In this document: one piece after another, positions 1-5,344 of the stretch
Numbering within the stretch: the first letter of the stretch is position 1
Layout: every line of letters begins with the position of its first letter
Program-made: the position numbers and the translations under genes
Notes under the pieces: generated by a model
Database searches by the model: none
What the model was told of the DNA's origin: nothing
What the model saw: only the letters and a program-made list of their open reading frames with translations
Assembly: GCA_051881655.1 (NCBI GenBank)
Contig: JBJEQH010000243.1
Coordinates: forward strand, 1 to 5,561
DNA: 5,561 nucleotides
From: Heritagella sp051881655
GTDB lineage: Bacteria; Bacillota; Clostridia; Oscillospirales; Acutalibacteraceae
Reading direction: 5' to 3'

Positions 1-2
1 GG

Positions 3-113
3 GGGCATTGGCCGGTAACCGGTTTTCTGCTGGCGGTGACCATTCTGCAGAGCGCGGCATATGGGGCGTTCTGGCTGTACTGCCGCCGTACGGCGAAAGG
101 CGGTGCGGCATGA
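3..113 (+). CDS. C-terminal end of a membrane protein (partial; possible polysaccharide flippase/polymerase)
   Basis: This frame is open from the window edge and ends at a TGA at 111-113, giving the last 36 residues of a protein whose start lies outside the window. The tail holds one clear hydrophobic segment (about residues 4-26 of the visible part, PVTGFLLAVTILQS... to ...FWLY), followed by a basic end (CRRTAKGGAA). This pattern fits the last transmembrane helix of a multi-pass protein with a cytoplasmic, positively charged C-terminus. The stop overlaps the ATG of the next gene as ATGA, so the two are probably translationally coupled. Because two glycosyltransferases follow, a Wzx-type flippase or a Wzy-type polymerase would fit, but the visible piece is too short to decide and the role is inferred from context only. 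Confidence 0.6.
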   Translation, partial: GHWPVTGFLLAVTILQSAAYGAFWLYCRRTAKGGAA

Positions 114-1198
114 AAACCATGCTGTTTCTGGCCTATGTCCCGCGGGAAGGGAGCTGCACGGGGTCACAGGTGCGTCCCCGGAAGATGGAACAGGCATTTT
201 GTTCGCTGGGATACCGGGTGATCAGCCTGTGGGGAGAGCCCGGCAGTGCCTGGCGCCGGGCCGAAATCCGGCGCTTTTCCGACCGGATCCGGCGGGAATC
301 GCCCCTTTTCTGCTATGCGGAGGGGCCGTCGGGCCCGCTGTTTTACAGGGAAGAGCGGAAACTGCTGCACGAGATTGCGGTGGAACGGGGGATCCCCATC
401 GGCTGGTTTTATCGGGATGCCGCCTGTTTTTACCCGGAGGTTTGGGCGGGGCGGCCGCTTTTGGACCGGATAAAGCAGTATCCCATTCGCTTTGGCACCC
501 GGGAGGAGCAGCGCTGGCTGGAAAAAAGGGTGGCTCTCTTTTTTGTACCCACTCAGTCCTTTGCCGTGGATCGGGGGCTGTCCCCGTTTCTTCCCCTGCC
601 GCCGGGGAGCGATGCCCTGCGGGCAGGATTTTCTCCCACGGAGCCGCGGGGAAAGCGGTGCATTTATGTGGGCGGCCTTTCCCACCGGTATGGGACCGAC
701 CTGATGCTTGGCGCCTTTGCCCGGCTGAACCGGCAGGGGGAGTACCCGCTGACCGTGGTGTGCCGCCCCGGTGAAACAGAGGCGTTGCGGCCGTTTCGCG
801 GGAACAGCTGGCTGACGGTCTGTCATGAACAGGAGAGAGGCCTGGCAGCGCTGTACGAAAAGCAGGATCTTGCCCTGTACCCGCTTCGTTCCGGGGCATA
901 TCAGCAGCTGGTTTTCAGTGTGAAAATCCCGGAATATCTGGCAAACGGCCTGCCGGTCGCGGCTGTTTACAGCCGGGAGACCGCCGCTTTTCTGCAGAAG
1001 TGGGGGATTGGACGGTGCTGTGAGGACCGGGAAGAGGCGTTCGCCGGTTTGGTGCGCGATATGCTGGAAAACCGGCGGGAATATCGGAATATGACAGAGC
1101 GGATTGCGCTCTGTGTAAAAAATAATCAATGGAAGGATCGGGCCCGGCAGGCGGCGGATGCGCTGCAGCCGGCCTGTGGAAAGAGGGAATCAACGTGA
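110..1198 (+). CDS. Divergent GT4-like (GT-B fold) glycosyltransferase
   Basis: This encodes a 362-residue cytoplasmic glycosyltransferase that probably moves a sugar from a nucleotide-sugar donor onto a lipid-linked glycan. I chose the ATG at 110 because it overlaps the upstream stop (ATGA), has an AAAGG-like site 9 nt upstream, and places the Rossmann-like strand MKTMLFLAYVPREG at the N-terminus; the frame is open further upstream but encodes no family-like sequence there. The C-terminal domain starts near residue 183 with a CIYVGGLSHRYGTDLML strand-turn. The donor-site region is SVKIPEYLANGLPVA (residues 270-284), with E275 matching the second Glu of the GT4 EX7E motif. The first Glu position is Leu, as in GT4 relatives that carry a K-x-x-EYLA-x-G-x-PV signature. 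The acceptor and linkage cannot be read from sequence. Its arginine codons are mostly CGG, unlike the next gene, which may reflect a different origin. Confidence 0.85.
   Translation: MKTMLFLAYVPREGSCTGSQVRPRKMEQAFCSLGYRVISLWGEPGSAWRRAEIRRFSDRIRRESPLFCYAEGPSGPLFYREERKLLHEIAVERGIPIGWFYRDAACFYPEVWAGRPLLDRIKQYPIRFGTREEQRWLEKRVALFFVPTQSFAVDRGLSPFLPLPPGSDALRAGFSPTEPRGKRCIYVGGLSHRYGTDLMLGAFARLNRQGEYPLTVVCRPGETEALRPFRGNSWLTVCHEQERGLAALYEKQDLALYPLRSGAYQQLVFSVKIPEYLANGLPVAAVYSRETAAFLQKWGIGRCCEDREEAFAGLVRDMLENRREYRNMTERIALCVKNNQWKDRARQAADALQPACGKREST
1183..1187 (+). promoter_or_regulatory. Ribosome binding site fixing the GTG start of the second glycosyltransferase
   Basis: A GAGGG lies 7 nt before the GTG at 1195. 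The frame is open upstream to an ATG at 1129, but those 22 extra residues are low-complexity Gly/Ala-rich and precede the conserved MRIAFVSAGQ start. The GTG overlaps the stop of the previous gene as GTGA. Confidence 0.75.
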
Positions 1199-2379
1199 GA
1201 ATTGCATTTGTTTCTGCCGGTCAGTCGGTGCATACCGTCAAATGGGTGAACGCCCTGGCAAAGCGCGGCCATCAGGTCAACCTGATCTGCCTGCCCAATC
1301 ACAAACCCGATAAGAATGCCCTGCATCCGGATGTAAAGGTGACGCTGCTGCCCGACGGCGGCCAGCGCGGCTACATCAGCAATGCCGGTGCGCTCCGCCG
1401 GGCGGTTGTGGAGTTCGACGCCGAGATCGTGAATGTGCATTATGCCAGCGGGTATGGAACGCTGATGCGCCGCTCGAAGGTGCATCCCACGATTCTCTCG
1501 GTGTGGGGGTCGGATGTGTACGATTCCCCGGAGGTCAGCCCCCTGTTTAAAAAGATGGTGGCGAAAAACCTGAACGCCGCCAATGCGGTGGCCTCTACCA
1601 GCCATATTATGGCGCAGCGCGTGCATGATTTCTTTGAATATGACAAGGAGATTACCGTCACGCCCTTTGGGGTGGATACCACCCTGTTCCAGCCCGCCAG
1701 GGAGAAGCACGAGGGCTTTGTGGTGGGCTGTGTAAAAGCACTGGAAGAGAAGTATGGTCTTCCGTACCTGATCCGCGGGTTCGGCCTGTTCCTGCGCTCC
1801 CTTCCGGAGGAGGAACAAAAGCAGGTTTCCCTGCGGATTTACGGCAAGGGCAGCCAGGAAAAGGCCCTTGCCTCCCTGATTCAGCAGCAGGGGCTGACCG
1901 GTTCGGCCCAGCTGTGCGGTGAGATTGCCCAGGAAAAAGTGCCCGCGGCCCTGCAGCAGATGGACGTCTGTGTGCTGCCCAGCATCAATAACAGCGAGAG
2001 CTTCGGAGTTGCGGCTGTCGAGGCCATGTCCTGCGGGCTGCCCGTGATTGCCGGAGACGTGGATGGGTTCCGCGAGACCGTGGAGGATGGGAAGACCGGC
2101 TGGCTGATCCCCGTGGAAAACGATCAGGCTGTATGCGAGGCTCTGCAGCGCGTGTATGCCATGTCGCCGGTGGACCGGGAACAGATGGGCCTGCTGGGGA
2201 GAGCCCGTGTGCGCCGGCTGTATGATATGCAGGAGAATGTGGATACCATGCTGGCTCTGTATCAGGAGATCAGCCGCAAATACTATAAGCCCCGCAAAAA
2301 GAAAAAGCCGTTTGCCGAAAAGCTGGCGGATTTTCTGGGCGGCCCCAAAGAGGAGAATACCACCCCGAAGAAAAAATGA
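1195..2379 (+). CDS. GT4 family glycosyltransferase (group 1)
   Basis: This encodes a 394-residue retaining-type GT-B glycosyltransferase, expected to act at the inner face of the membrane in surface polysaccharide assembly. The N-terminal Rossmann domain opens with RIAFVSAGQSVHTVKWVNAL and contains a WGSD motif at residues 104-107. The interdomain TPFGVD (156-161) is typical of GT4 enzymes. The C-terminal donor-binding domain carries the full EX7E motif, ESFGVAAVE with E268 and E276, followed by AMSCGLPVIAGDVDGFRE and the GKTGWL element. Length is normal for the family. The last 30 or so residues form a Lys-rich tail (PRKKKKP and a terminal PKKK) that could contact acidic membrane lipids; this is inference. 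The GTG start overlaps the preceding TGA, so the two transferases are coupled and probably add consecutive sugars of one repeat unit. Donor and acceptor are not identifiable. The gene ends 58 bp before a strong terminator. Confidence 0.93.
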   Translation: MRIAFVSAGQSVHTVKWVNALAKRGHQVNLICLPNHKPDKNALHPDVKVTLLPDGGQRGYISNAGALRRAVVEFDAEIVNVHYASGYGTLMRRSKVHPTILSVWGSDVYDSPEVSPLFKKMVAKNLNAANAVASTSHIMAQRVHDFFEYDKEITVTPFGVDTTLFQPAREKHEGFVVGCVKALEEKYGLPYLIRGFGLFLRSLPEEEQKQVSLRIYGKGSQEKALASLIQQQGLTGSAQLCGEIAQEKVPAALQQMDVCVLPSINNSESFGVAAVEAMSCGLPVIAGDVDGFRETVEDGKTGWLIPVENDQAVCEALQRVYAMSPVDREQMGLLGRARVRRLYDMQENVDTMLALYQEISRKYYKPRKKKKPFAEKLADFLGGPKEENTTPKKK

Positions 2380-2437
2380 GCGGAACTGGCCTTCTTTTGC
2401 TGGTGCAGCGAAACCGAAGAAATTCGGATCAAAACAG

Positions 2438-2472
2438 AAAACGGCCTTCCCCATGGGGGAAGGCCGTTTTTT
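2438..2472. terminator. Bidirectional intrinsic terminator between convergent genes
   Basis: A perfect 15-bp stem (2438-2452 with 2456-2470), AAAACGGCCTTCCCC against its complement, has a 3-nt ATG loop and a run of six T at 2467-2472 on the + strand. Read on the - strand, the stem ends in TTTT followed by CTGTTTT, so it can also end transcription of the reductase gene that stops at 2487. It closes the polysaccharide operon 58 bp after the last stop codon. Confidence 0.93.
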
Positions 2473-2486
2473 ATGAACAGGGAAAA

Positions 2487-3338
2487 TCAGAATTTGCCGG
2501 TATCCGGATCGGGCGTTTCCCCGCAGCAGTCGGTCATGGCGGCGATAGCGGCGACATCTCCTTCATCCAGCGAGAAATCGAACACATGGGTGTTGTCCAC
2601 AATCCGGGCGGGGGTTACGGATTTGGGCAGGGGCAGATAGCCCATCTGCAGGCTCCAGCGGATGCACACCTGCGCGACCGAGCGGCCGTATTTATCGGCG
2701 ATGGCCTTCATTTCCGGCACTTCGAAAATGCGCCCGTTGCCCAGGGGGCTGTAGGCCTCGCACAGAATCTGATGCTCCCGGCACCATGCGGTGACCTCCG
2801 GCTGGGTTTCGCCGGGACAAAGGCGCAGCTGGTTGACCATCGGGACCACCGTGGCCGTCTCCATCAGAGCCTCCATGTGATGTACACGGAAGTTGCTGAT
2901 GCCGATGGCGCGGATCTTCCCGGCCTTGTACAGGTCCTCCATGGCGCGCCAGGTCTCGGCATTGTTGTGCTGCCAGTTGTCGCGGAACCGGGCGGGATTC
3001 GGCCAATGGATCAGATACAGATCCAGATAGTCCAGCCCCAGTTTTTCCATGGACTTGTGAAAGGCCTCGATCGTCTCGTTATAGCCGCGCACATCGTTCC
3101 ACAGTTTGGTGGTGATGAACAGGTCCTCGCGCTTTACGCCGGAAGCCCGGATTCCCCGGCCCACGCTGGCCTCGTTGCCGTAAATGGCGGCGGTATCAAT
3201 GTGGCGGTACCCGGCTTCAATGGCGGTGCGGACCGAATTTTCGGCCATATCGCCGTCGGGCGTTTTCCAGGTGCCAAAGCCCACGCAGGGGATCTGCACA
3301 CCATTATGAAGGGTATAGCTGTCGGTTAATTGATTCAT
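2487..3338 (-). CDS. Aldo/keto reductase (NADPH-dependent, AKR superfamily)
   Basis: This encodes a 283-residue soluble oxidoreductase with a TIM-barrel fold that should reduce aldehydes or ketones with NAD(P)H. The catalytic tetrad is intact: Asp48, Tyr53, Lys78 and His111, in HIDTAAIYGNE, TTKLWN and LIHWP. The GISNF signature (146-150) and the cofactor phosphate-binding loop KSVTPARI (Lys239, Ser240, Arg245) and Asn249 are present, which favours NADPH. The usual VNQ-hydrophobic-HP segment reads VNQLRLCPGETQPE, a variant I recall from clostridial members, so the substrate pocket differs from the 2,5-diketogluconate reductase type. An ATG two codons upstream (3344) exists, but it sits only 2 nt from the Shine-Dalgarno sequence, while the ATG at 3338 is 8 nt away and is preferred. 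The gene stands alone, with its own promoter and a shared terminator. The physiological substrate is unknown. Confidence 0.95.
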   Translation of the reverse strand: MNQLTDSYTLHNGVQIPCVGFGTWKTPDGDMAENSVRTAIEAGYRHIDTAAIYGNEASVGRGIRASGVKREDLFITTKLWNDVRGYNETIEAFHKSMEKLGLDYLDLYLIHWPNPARFRDNWQHNNAETWRAMEDLYKAGKIRAIGISNFRVHHMEALMETATVVPMVNQLRLCPGETQPEVTAWCREHQILCEAYSPLGNGRIFEVPEMKAIADKYGRSVAQVCIRWSLQMGYLPLPKSVTPARIVDNTHVFDFSLDEGDVAAIAAMTDCCGETPDPDTGKF

Positions 3339-3346
3339 TGACATTG

Positions 3347-3354
3347 CCTCCTTT
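3347..3354 (-). promoter_or_regulatory. Ribosome binding site deciding the reductase start
   Basis: On the - strand this reads AAAGGAGG. The spacing to the ATG at 3344 is 2 nt, too short for initiation. The spacing to the in-frame ATG at 3338 is 8 nt, which is optimal. The shorter protein is therefore the better annotation. Confidence 0.8.
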
Positions 3355-3361
3355 GCAGTGT

Positions 3362-3382
3362 GGTTCCCGCCGGCCGGGAACC
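3362..3382 (-). promoter_or_regulatory. Perfect inverted repeat at the transcription start of the reductase gene
   Basis: The 8-bp arms GGTTCCCG (3362-3369) and CGGGAACC (3375-3382) flank a 5-nt centre CCGGC. The repeat starts about 7 bp after the predicted -10 box, so it lies at or just after +1 of the reductase transcript. It could be a repressor operator on DNA, or a 5'-terminal stem-loop that stabilises the mRNA. It is not followed by a U-run in the reductase direction, so a terminator is unlikely. Confidence 0.6.
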
Positions 3383-3388
3383 TCTTTT

Positions 3389-3418
3389 AGTATAAACTTT
3401 GTTTCCATACTTTGTCAA
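3389..3418 (-). promoter_or_regulatory. Sigma-A type promoter of the aldo/keto reductase gene
   Basis: On the - strand a consensus -35 box TTGACA (3418-3413) and a -10 box TATACT (3394-3389) are separated by 18 bp. The expected start of transcription is near 3382, leaving a leader of about 44 nt. The spacer contains AGTAT and ATACT half-sites and a TGGAAAC also found in the divergent promoter. The slightly long spacer would allow control by a DNA-distorting regulator, but this is speculative. Confidence 0.8.
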
Positions 3419-3494
3419 CAATCTTCCCGTCCCTCCTGTTCCGGAAAGGATTCTGCGCCGGCGAAAAAACGGCCTGTCTTTGGCGCCGCTTTTT

Positions 3495-3521
3495 CTGTGG
3501 AATCTTGACTTTCCTGTGGAA
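3495..3521 (+). repeat. Direct repeat CTGTGGAA overlapping the HAD operon promoter
   Basis: CTGTGGAA occurs at 3495-3502 and again at 3514-3521, 19 bp apart (about two helical turns). The second copy lies inside the -35/-10 spacer of the promoter at 3505-3532 and the first copy just upstream of its -35 box. The arrangement is compatible with binding of a dimeric regulator on one DNA face. No known consensus was recognised. Confidence 0.4.
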
Positions 3522-3532
3522 ACCGGTATACT
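3505..3532 (+). promoter_or_regulatory. Sigma-A type promoter of the HAD-GNAT-cupin operon
   Basis: TTGACT (3505-3510) and TATACT (3527-3532) are separated by 16 bp. Transcription would begin near 3539, about 27 nt before the HAD start codon. A GGGGAG at 3553-3558 sits 7 nt before the ATG at 3566. The promoter diverges from that of the reductase across a 227-bp intergenic region. Confidence 0.65.
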
Positions 3533-3565
3533 GAATGAAACAGGAAAAATGGGGGGAGAAAATCA

Positions 3566-4348
3566 ATGATACGGGTGATTGCCAGCGATTTTGACTGGAC
3601 CTTCGGGTCCTGGAAGGGGATTCCGCCGGAGAATCTGCGCGCCGTGCAGCGCTGGCGGAAGGCCGGAAATGTGTTCTGCATTTTGACCGGGCGTGAACCG
3701 CAGAGTGCGATTGATGTGCTGCAGCAATACGGAGGACAGTATGATTACCTGCTGGCCTCGTCCGGGACGGTGCAGATGGACCAGAATAATGCCATTCTGG
3801 CGGAAAAGCGGCAGCACAGCGGCTTTTTGTCGGAGATTGCCGCTTACACGCTGACGCTGCCGGTCCTCAATTTCCGCGTGTTCCAGGGAAAAGAGCGGTA
3901 TCGTCTGCACGTACCGGGGCATGAGGATGACCAGGAGGCCGGTACCTGTGTGCCGGCGGATTATGACAAATTGCCCTATTTCAATCAGTTCAGCCTGCTG
4001 TTTGAAAAGGATGAGGAAGCCGAATCGTACTGTCAGGTGCTCAATGACCGCTATGGCTCGTACATCCATGCGCTGCGCAACGGACACTGTGTGGACGTGC
4101 CCCCCGCCGGGTGGAGCAAGACCGAGGGGCTGCGCTGGTTCCTGAAAAATCTGGGCGTGCCGGAGCAGCAGGCGGTGACGGTTGGCGACAATTATAATGA
4201 TATCGACATGGTCACTGCTTTTTCGGGATATGCCGTGGAGAGCGGCGTCCCCGAGCTGAAAAGCGCGGCGCACGGCGTGGTGAAAAGCGTGGCCGAGCTG
4301 ATCGACCGGCTGTTGGAGGAGAACCAAAAGGAGGAATCCTCTTGCTGA
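3566..4348 (+). CDS. Cof-type HAD-IIB family hydrolase
   Basis: This encodes a 260-residue cytoplasmic phosphatase-like enzyme of the haloacid dehalogenase superfamily, which hydrolyses phosphate esters of sugars or cofactors through an aspartyl-phosphate. All four HAD motifs are visible. Motif I is DFDWT with nucleophile Asp8 and acid/base Asp10, motif II is ILTGR with Thr41, motif III is Lys185 in SKTEGL, and motif IV is GDNYND with Asp208 and Asp212. The C2 cap lies roughly between residues 82 and 180, the place expected for the IIB (Cof) subclass, and the length is typical. Motif I has Trp where the family usually has Gly (DxDGT). The gene is first in an operon and its end overlaps the acetyltransferase start by 7 bp. 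The substrate cannot be assigned: Cof-like enzymes are broad (sugar phosphates, FMN, pyridoxal phosphate). Confidence 0.92.
   Translation: MIRVIASDFDWTFGSWKGIPPENLRAVQRWRKAGNVFCILTGREPQSAIDVLQQYGGQYDYLLASSGTVQMDQNNAILAEKRQHSGFLSEIAAYTLTLPVLNFRVFQGKERYRLHVPGHEDDQEAGTCVPADYDKLPYFNQFSLLFEKDEEAESYCQVLNDRYGSYIHALRNGHCVDVPPAGWSKTEGLRWFLKNLGVPEQQAVTVGDNYNDIDMVTAFSGYAVESGVPELKSAAHGVVKSVAELIDRLLEENQKEESSC
4327..4334 (+). promoter_or_regulatory. Ribosome binding site supporting a TTG start for the GNAT gene
   Basis: AAAGGAGG lies 7 nt before the TTG at 4342, inside the last codons of the HAD gene. This near-perfect Shine-Dalgarno makes the TTG credible, and it begins a normal GNAT N-terminus (LRKAEKGDLPAVLRLF). 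No nearby ATG in frame would give a full domain. Confidence 0.85.
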
Positions 4349-4833
4349 GAAAAGCGGAGAAGGGCGATCTGCCCGCGGTGCTCCGGCTTTTCGAACAGGT
4401 GAAGGAAGACCTCTTCCACCGGGGCATCGACCAGTGGGATGACCGGTATCCCACGGAAGAGGACCTGCGCGGGGATATCGGGGCGGGTACCCTGTGGCTG
4501 AAAGAGGAGCAGGGGGAGATATATGGCACCGTGGTTCTCAATTCGTATTGCGATGAGGAATACGAACAGGGGGCCTGGCGGGAAACCAGCGGGAATTTCC
4601 GTGTGATCCACCGCCTGTGCGTGGCCCCGGCCTTTGGCGGGCGGGGCATGGGGCGCCTCCTGCTGGAGGAATCGGAACAGCTGGTGAAAAGCTGGGGCGT
4701 GCGCTCGGTGCGGCTGGATGTATTCAGCCAAAATCCCCCGGCCCTGCACCTGTATGAAAGGGCGGGCTACTGGCGCACCGGCACGGCCGATTGGCGCAAA
4801 GGGCGCTTTTACCTGATGGAAAAGATTTTGTGA
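4342..4833 (+). CDS. GNAT family N-acetyltransferase
   Basis: This encodes a 163-residue acetyltransferase that should transfer acetyl from acetyl-CoA to an amine. The N-terminal RKAEKGDLPAV segment is the usual first strand and helix. The acetyl-CoA site is in motif A, RLCVAPAFGGRGMGRLLLEE (residues 91-110), where GRGMG (100-104) is the pyrophosphate-binding loop; the first position of the classical Q/R-x-x-G-x-G/A is Gly99 rather than Gln/Arg. Motif B is NPPALHLYERAGY, with Tyr138 a candidate general acid, and the protein covers the full domain length. The QWDDRYPT segment near residue 31 resembles a subgroup common in Firmicutes. The gene starts at TTG within the end of the HAD gene and ends 12 bp before the cupin gene. 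The acceptor (small molecule, peptide or protein) is unknown. Confidence 0.92.
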   Translation: MLRKAEKGDLPAVLRLFEQVKEDLFHRGIDQWDDRYPTEEDLRGDIGAGTLWLKEEQGEIYGTVVLNSYCDEEYEQGAWRETSGNFRVIHRLCVAPAFGGRGMGRLLLEESEQLVKSWGVRSVRLDVFSQNPPALHLYERAGYWRTGTADWRKGRFYLMEKIL

Positions 4834-4838
4834 GGAGG
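4832..4838 (+). promoter_or_regulatory. Ribosome binding site supporting a TTG start for the cupin gene
   Basis: GAGGAGG overlaps the GNAT stop codon and sits 7 nt before the TTG at 4846. It decides the start, since no in-frame ATG or other well-spaced start precedes the cupin core. Confidence 0.8.
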
Positions 4839-4845
4839 AAGAAAA

Positions 4846-5211
4846 TTGGAGATTCTCTTACAGGGGACGGCCCCATGCCTGCAGAACCCGGGGGTGGAAT
4901 CGGAACAGCTGATTACCCCTGCGGCAAATCCCGGCACCCATGTGACGATCACGCGGGTGCATGTGTCCCCCGGTGTCTGCCAGCCGCGCCACTGTCACGC
5001 AGGCAGCGAGCAGATTTGGGTCGCTTTATCCGGACAGGGTGTTCTGCTGCTGTCCGGGGAGGAGGAACGGCCGTTTTCCCCGGGGGATACGGCGCGCTTT
5101 GCACCCGGGGATATCCATGGACTGCGCTGTACGGGGAAGGAGGATTTTGTCTATCTCTCCGTCACGGCTCCGCCCCTTGATTTTTCCGCGGCCTATCAGA
5201 AGAAAAAGTGA
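4846..5211 (+). CDS. Small single-domain cupin (cupin_2-like) protein
   Basis: This encodes a 121-residue cytoplasmic beta-barrel protein. Cupin motif 1 is visible as PRHCHAGSEQIWVALSGQG, with metal ligands His49, His51 and Glu55. Motif 2 is PGDTARFAPGDIHGL, with His91 as the fourth ligand, so a bound divalent metal (Fe, Mn, Zn or Ni) is expected. Length matches one conserved barrel, with no extra domain such as a DNA-binding HTH. Such proteins act as isomerases, dioxygenases, sugar-binding factors or small-molecule sensors, and this one cannot be placed further. It is the last gene of the operon, 12 bp after the GNAT gene, starts at TTG, and is followed within a few bases by a terminator. 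The short C-terminal tail ends in AAYQKKK. Confidence 0.9.
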   Translation: MEILLQGTAPCLQNPGVESEQLITPAANPGTHVTITRVHVSPGVCQPRHCHAGSEQIWVALSGQGVLLLSGEEERPFSPGDTARFAPGDIHGLRCTGKEDFVYLSVTAPPLDFSAAYQKKK

Positions 5212-5215
5212 GAAT

Positions 5216-5252
5216 AAAAATGCTGCCGTTTGAATGAATGGCAGCATTTTTT
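5216..5252 (+). terminator. Intrinsic terminator of the HAD-GNAT-cupin operon
   Basis: TGCTGCC (5221-5227) pairs perfectly with GGCAGCA (5240-5246), extended by flanking A5216-5220 with T5247-5251 to a 12-bp stem. The loop is 12 nt and a run of six T (5247-5252) follows. It starts 4 bp after the cupin stop codon. Confidence 0.92.
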
Positions 5253-5282
5253 CATAGAAGGGGATAAATTGTTGAAAGAAAT

Positions 5283-5294
5283 TGGAAATTTCCA
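5283..5294 (+). promoter_or_regulatory. 12-bp perfect palindrome abutting the -35 box (operator candidate)
   Basis: TGGAAATTTCCA is a perfect palindrome that ends directly before the -35 hexamer at 5295. The position suits an activator or repressor site, though an AT-rich UP-like element is also possible. No known regulator consensus was recognised. Confidence 0.4.
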
Positions 5295-5323
5295 TTGGTA
5301 TTTGATAAAATGAATGCTATAAT
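5295..5323 (+). promoter_or_regulatory. Extended -10 sigma-A promoter of the final gene
   Basis: TTGGTA (5295-5300) and a perfect TATAAT (5318-5323) are 17 bp apart, and TGC directly before the -10 box makes an extended -10 element. Transcription should begin near 5330, giving a leader of about 70 nt that holds a stem-loop. Confidence 0.8.
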
Positions 5324-5344
5324 TAGAATGGAAAACAGGAGAAA

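Noticed and set aside
84..110. Palindrome CGCCGTACGGCG and a TGCCGC/GCGGCA pair just before the first transferase start
   Set aside because: They fall inside the coding end of the upstream gene (Arg/Ala codons in GC-rich DNA) and give only short, competing stems; no regulatory claim is justified.
164..1129. A 321-codon - strand open frame antisense to the first glycosyltransferase
   Set aside because: Pro/Arg-rich composition, no plausible RBS or domain, and the sense frame is coupled to genes on both sides.
1126..2454. A very long open frame (442 codons) on the - strand antisense to the GT4 gene
   Set aside because: The + strand frame has unmistakable GT4 motifs. The antisense product is His/Gln/Leu-rich without domain logic, and long antisense frames are common in GC-rich genes with strong third-position bias.
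2376..3329. A 317-codon + strand open frame opposite the aldo/keto reductase
   Set aside because: It mirrors the reductase codons, runs through the terminator, and has no conserved motif, while the - strand product has a complete catalytic tetrad, promoter and RBS.
3450..3496. Possible GC-rich hairpin followed by TTTTT (GCGCC ... GGCGC then a T-run) as a + strand terminator
   Set aside because: Only about 5 bp can pair across a loop of over 20 nt, and no + strand gene lies upstream that would need it.
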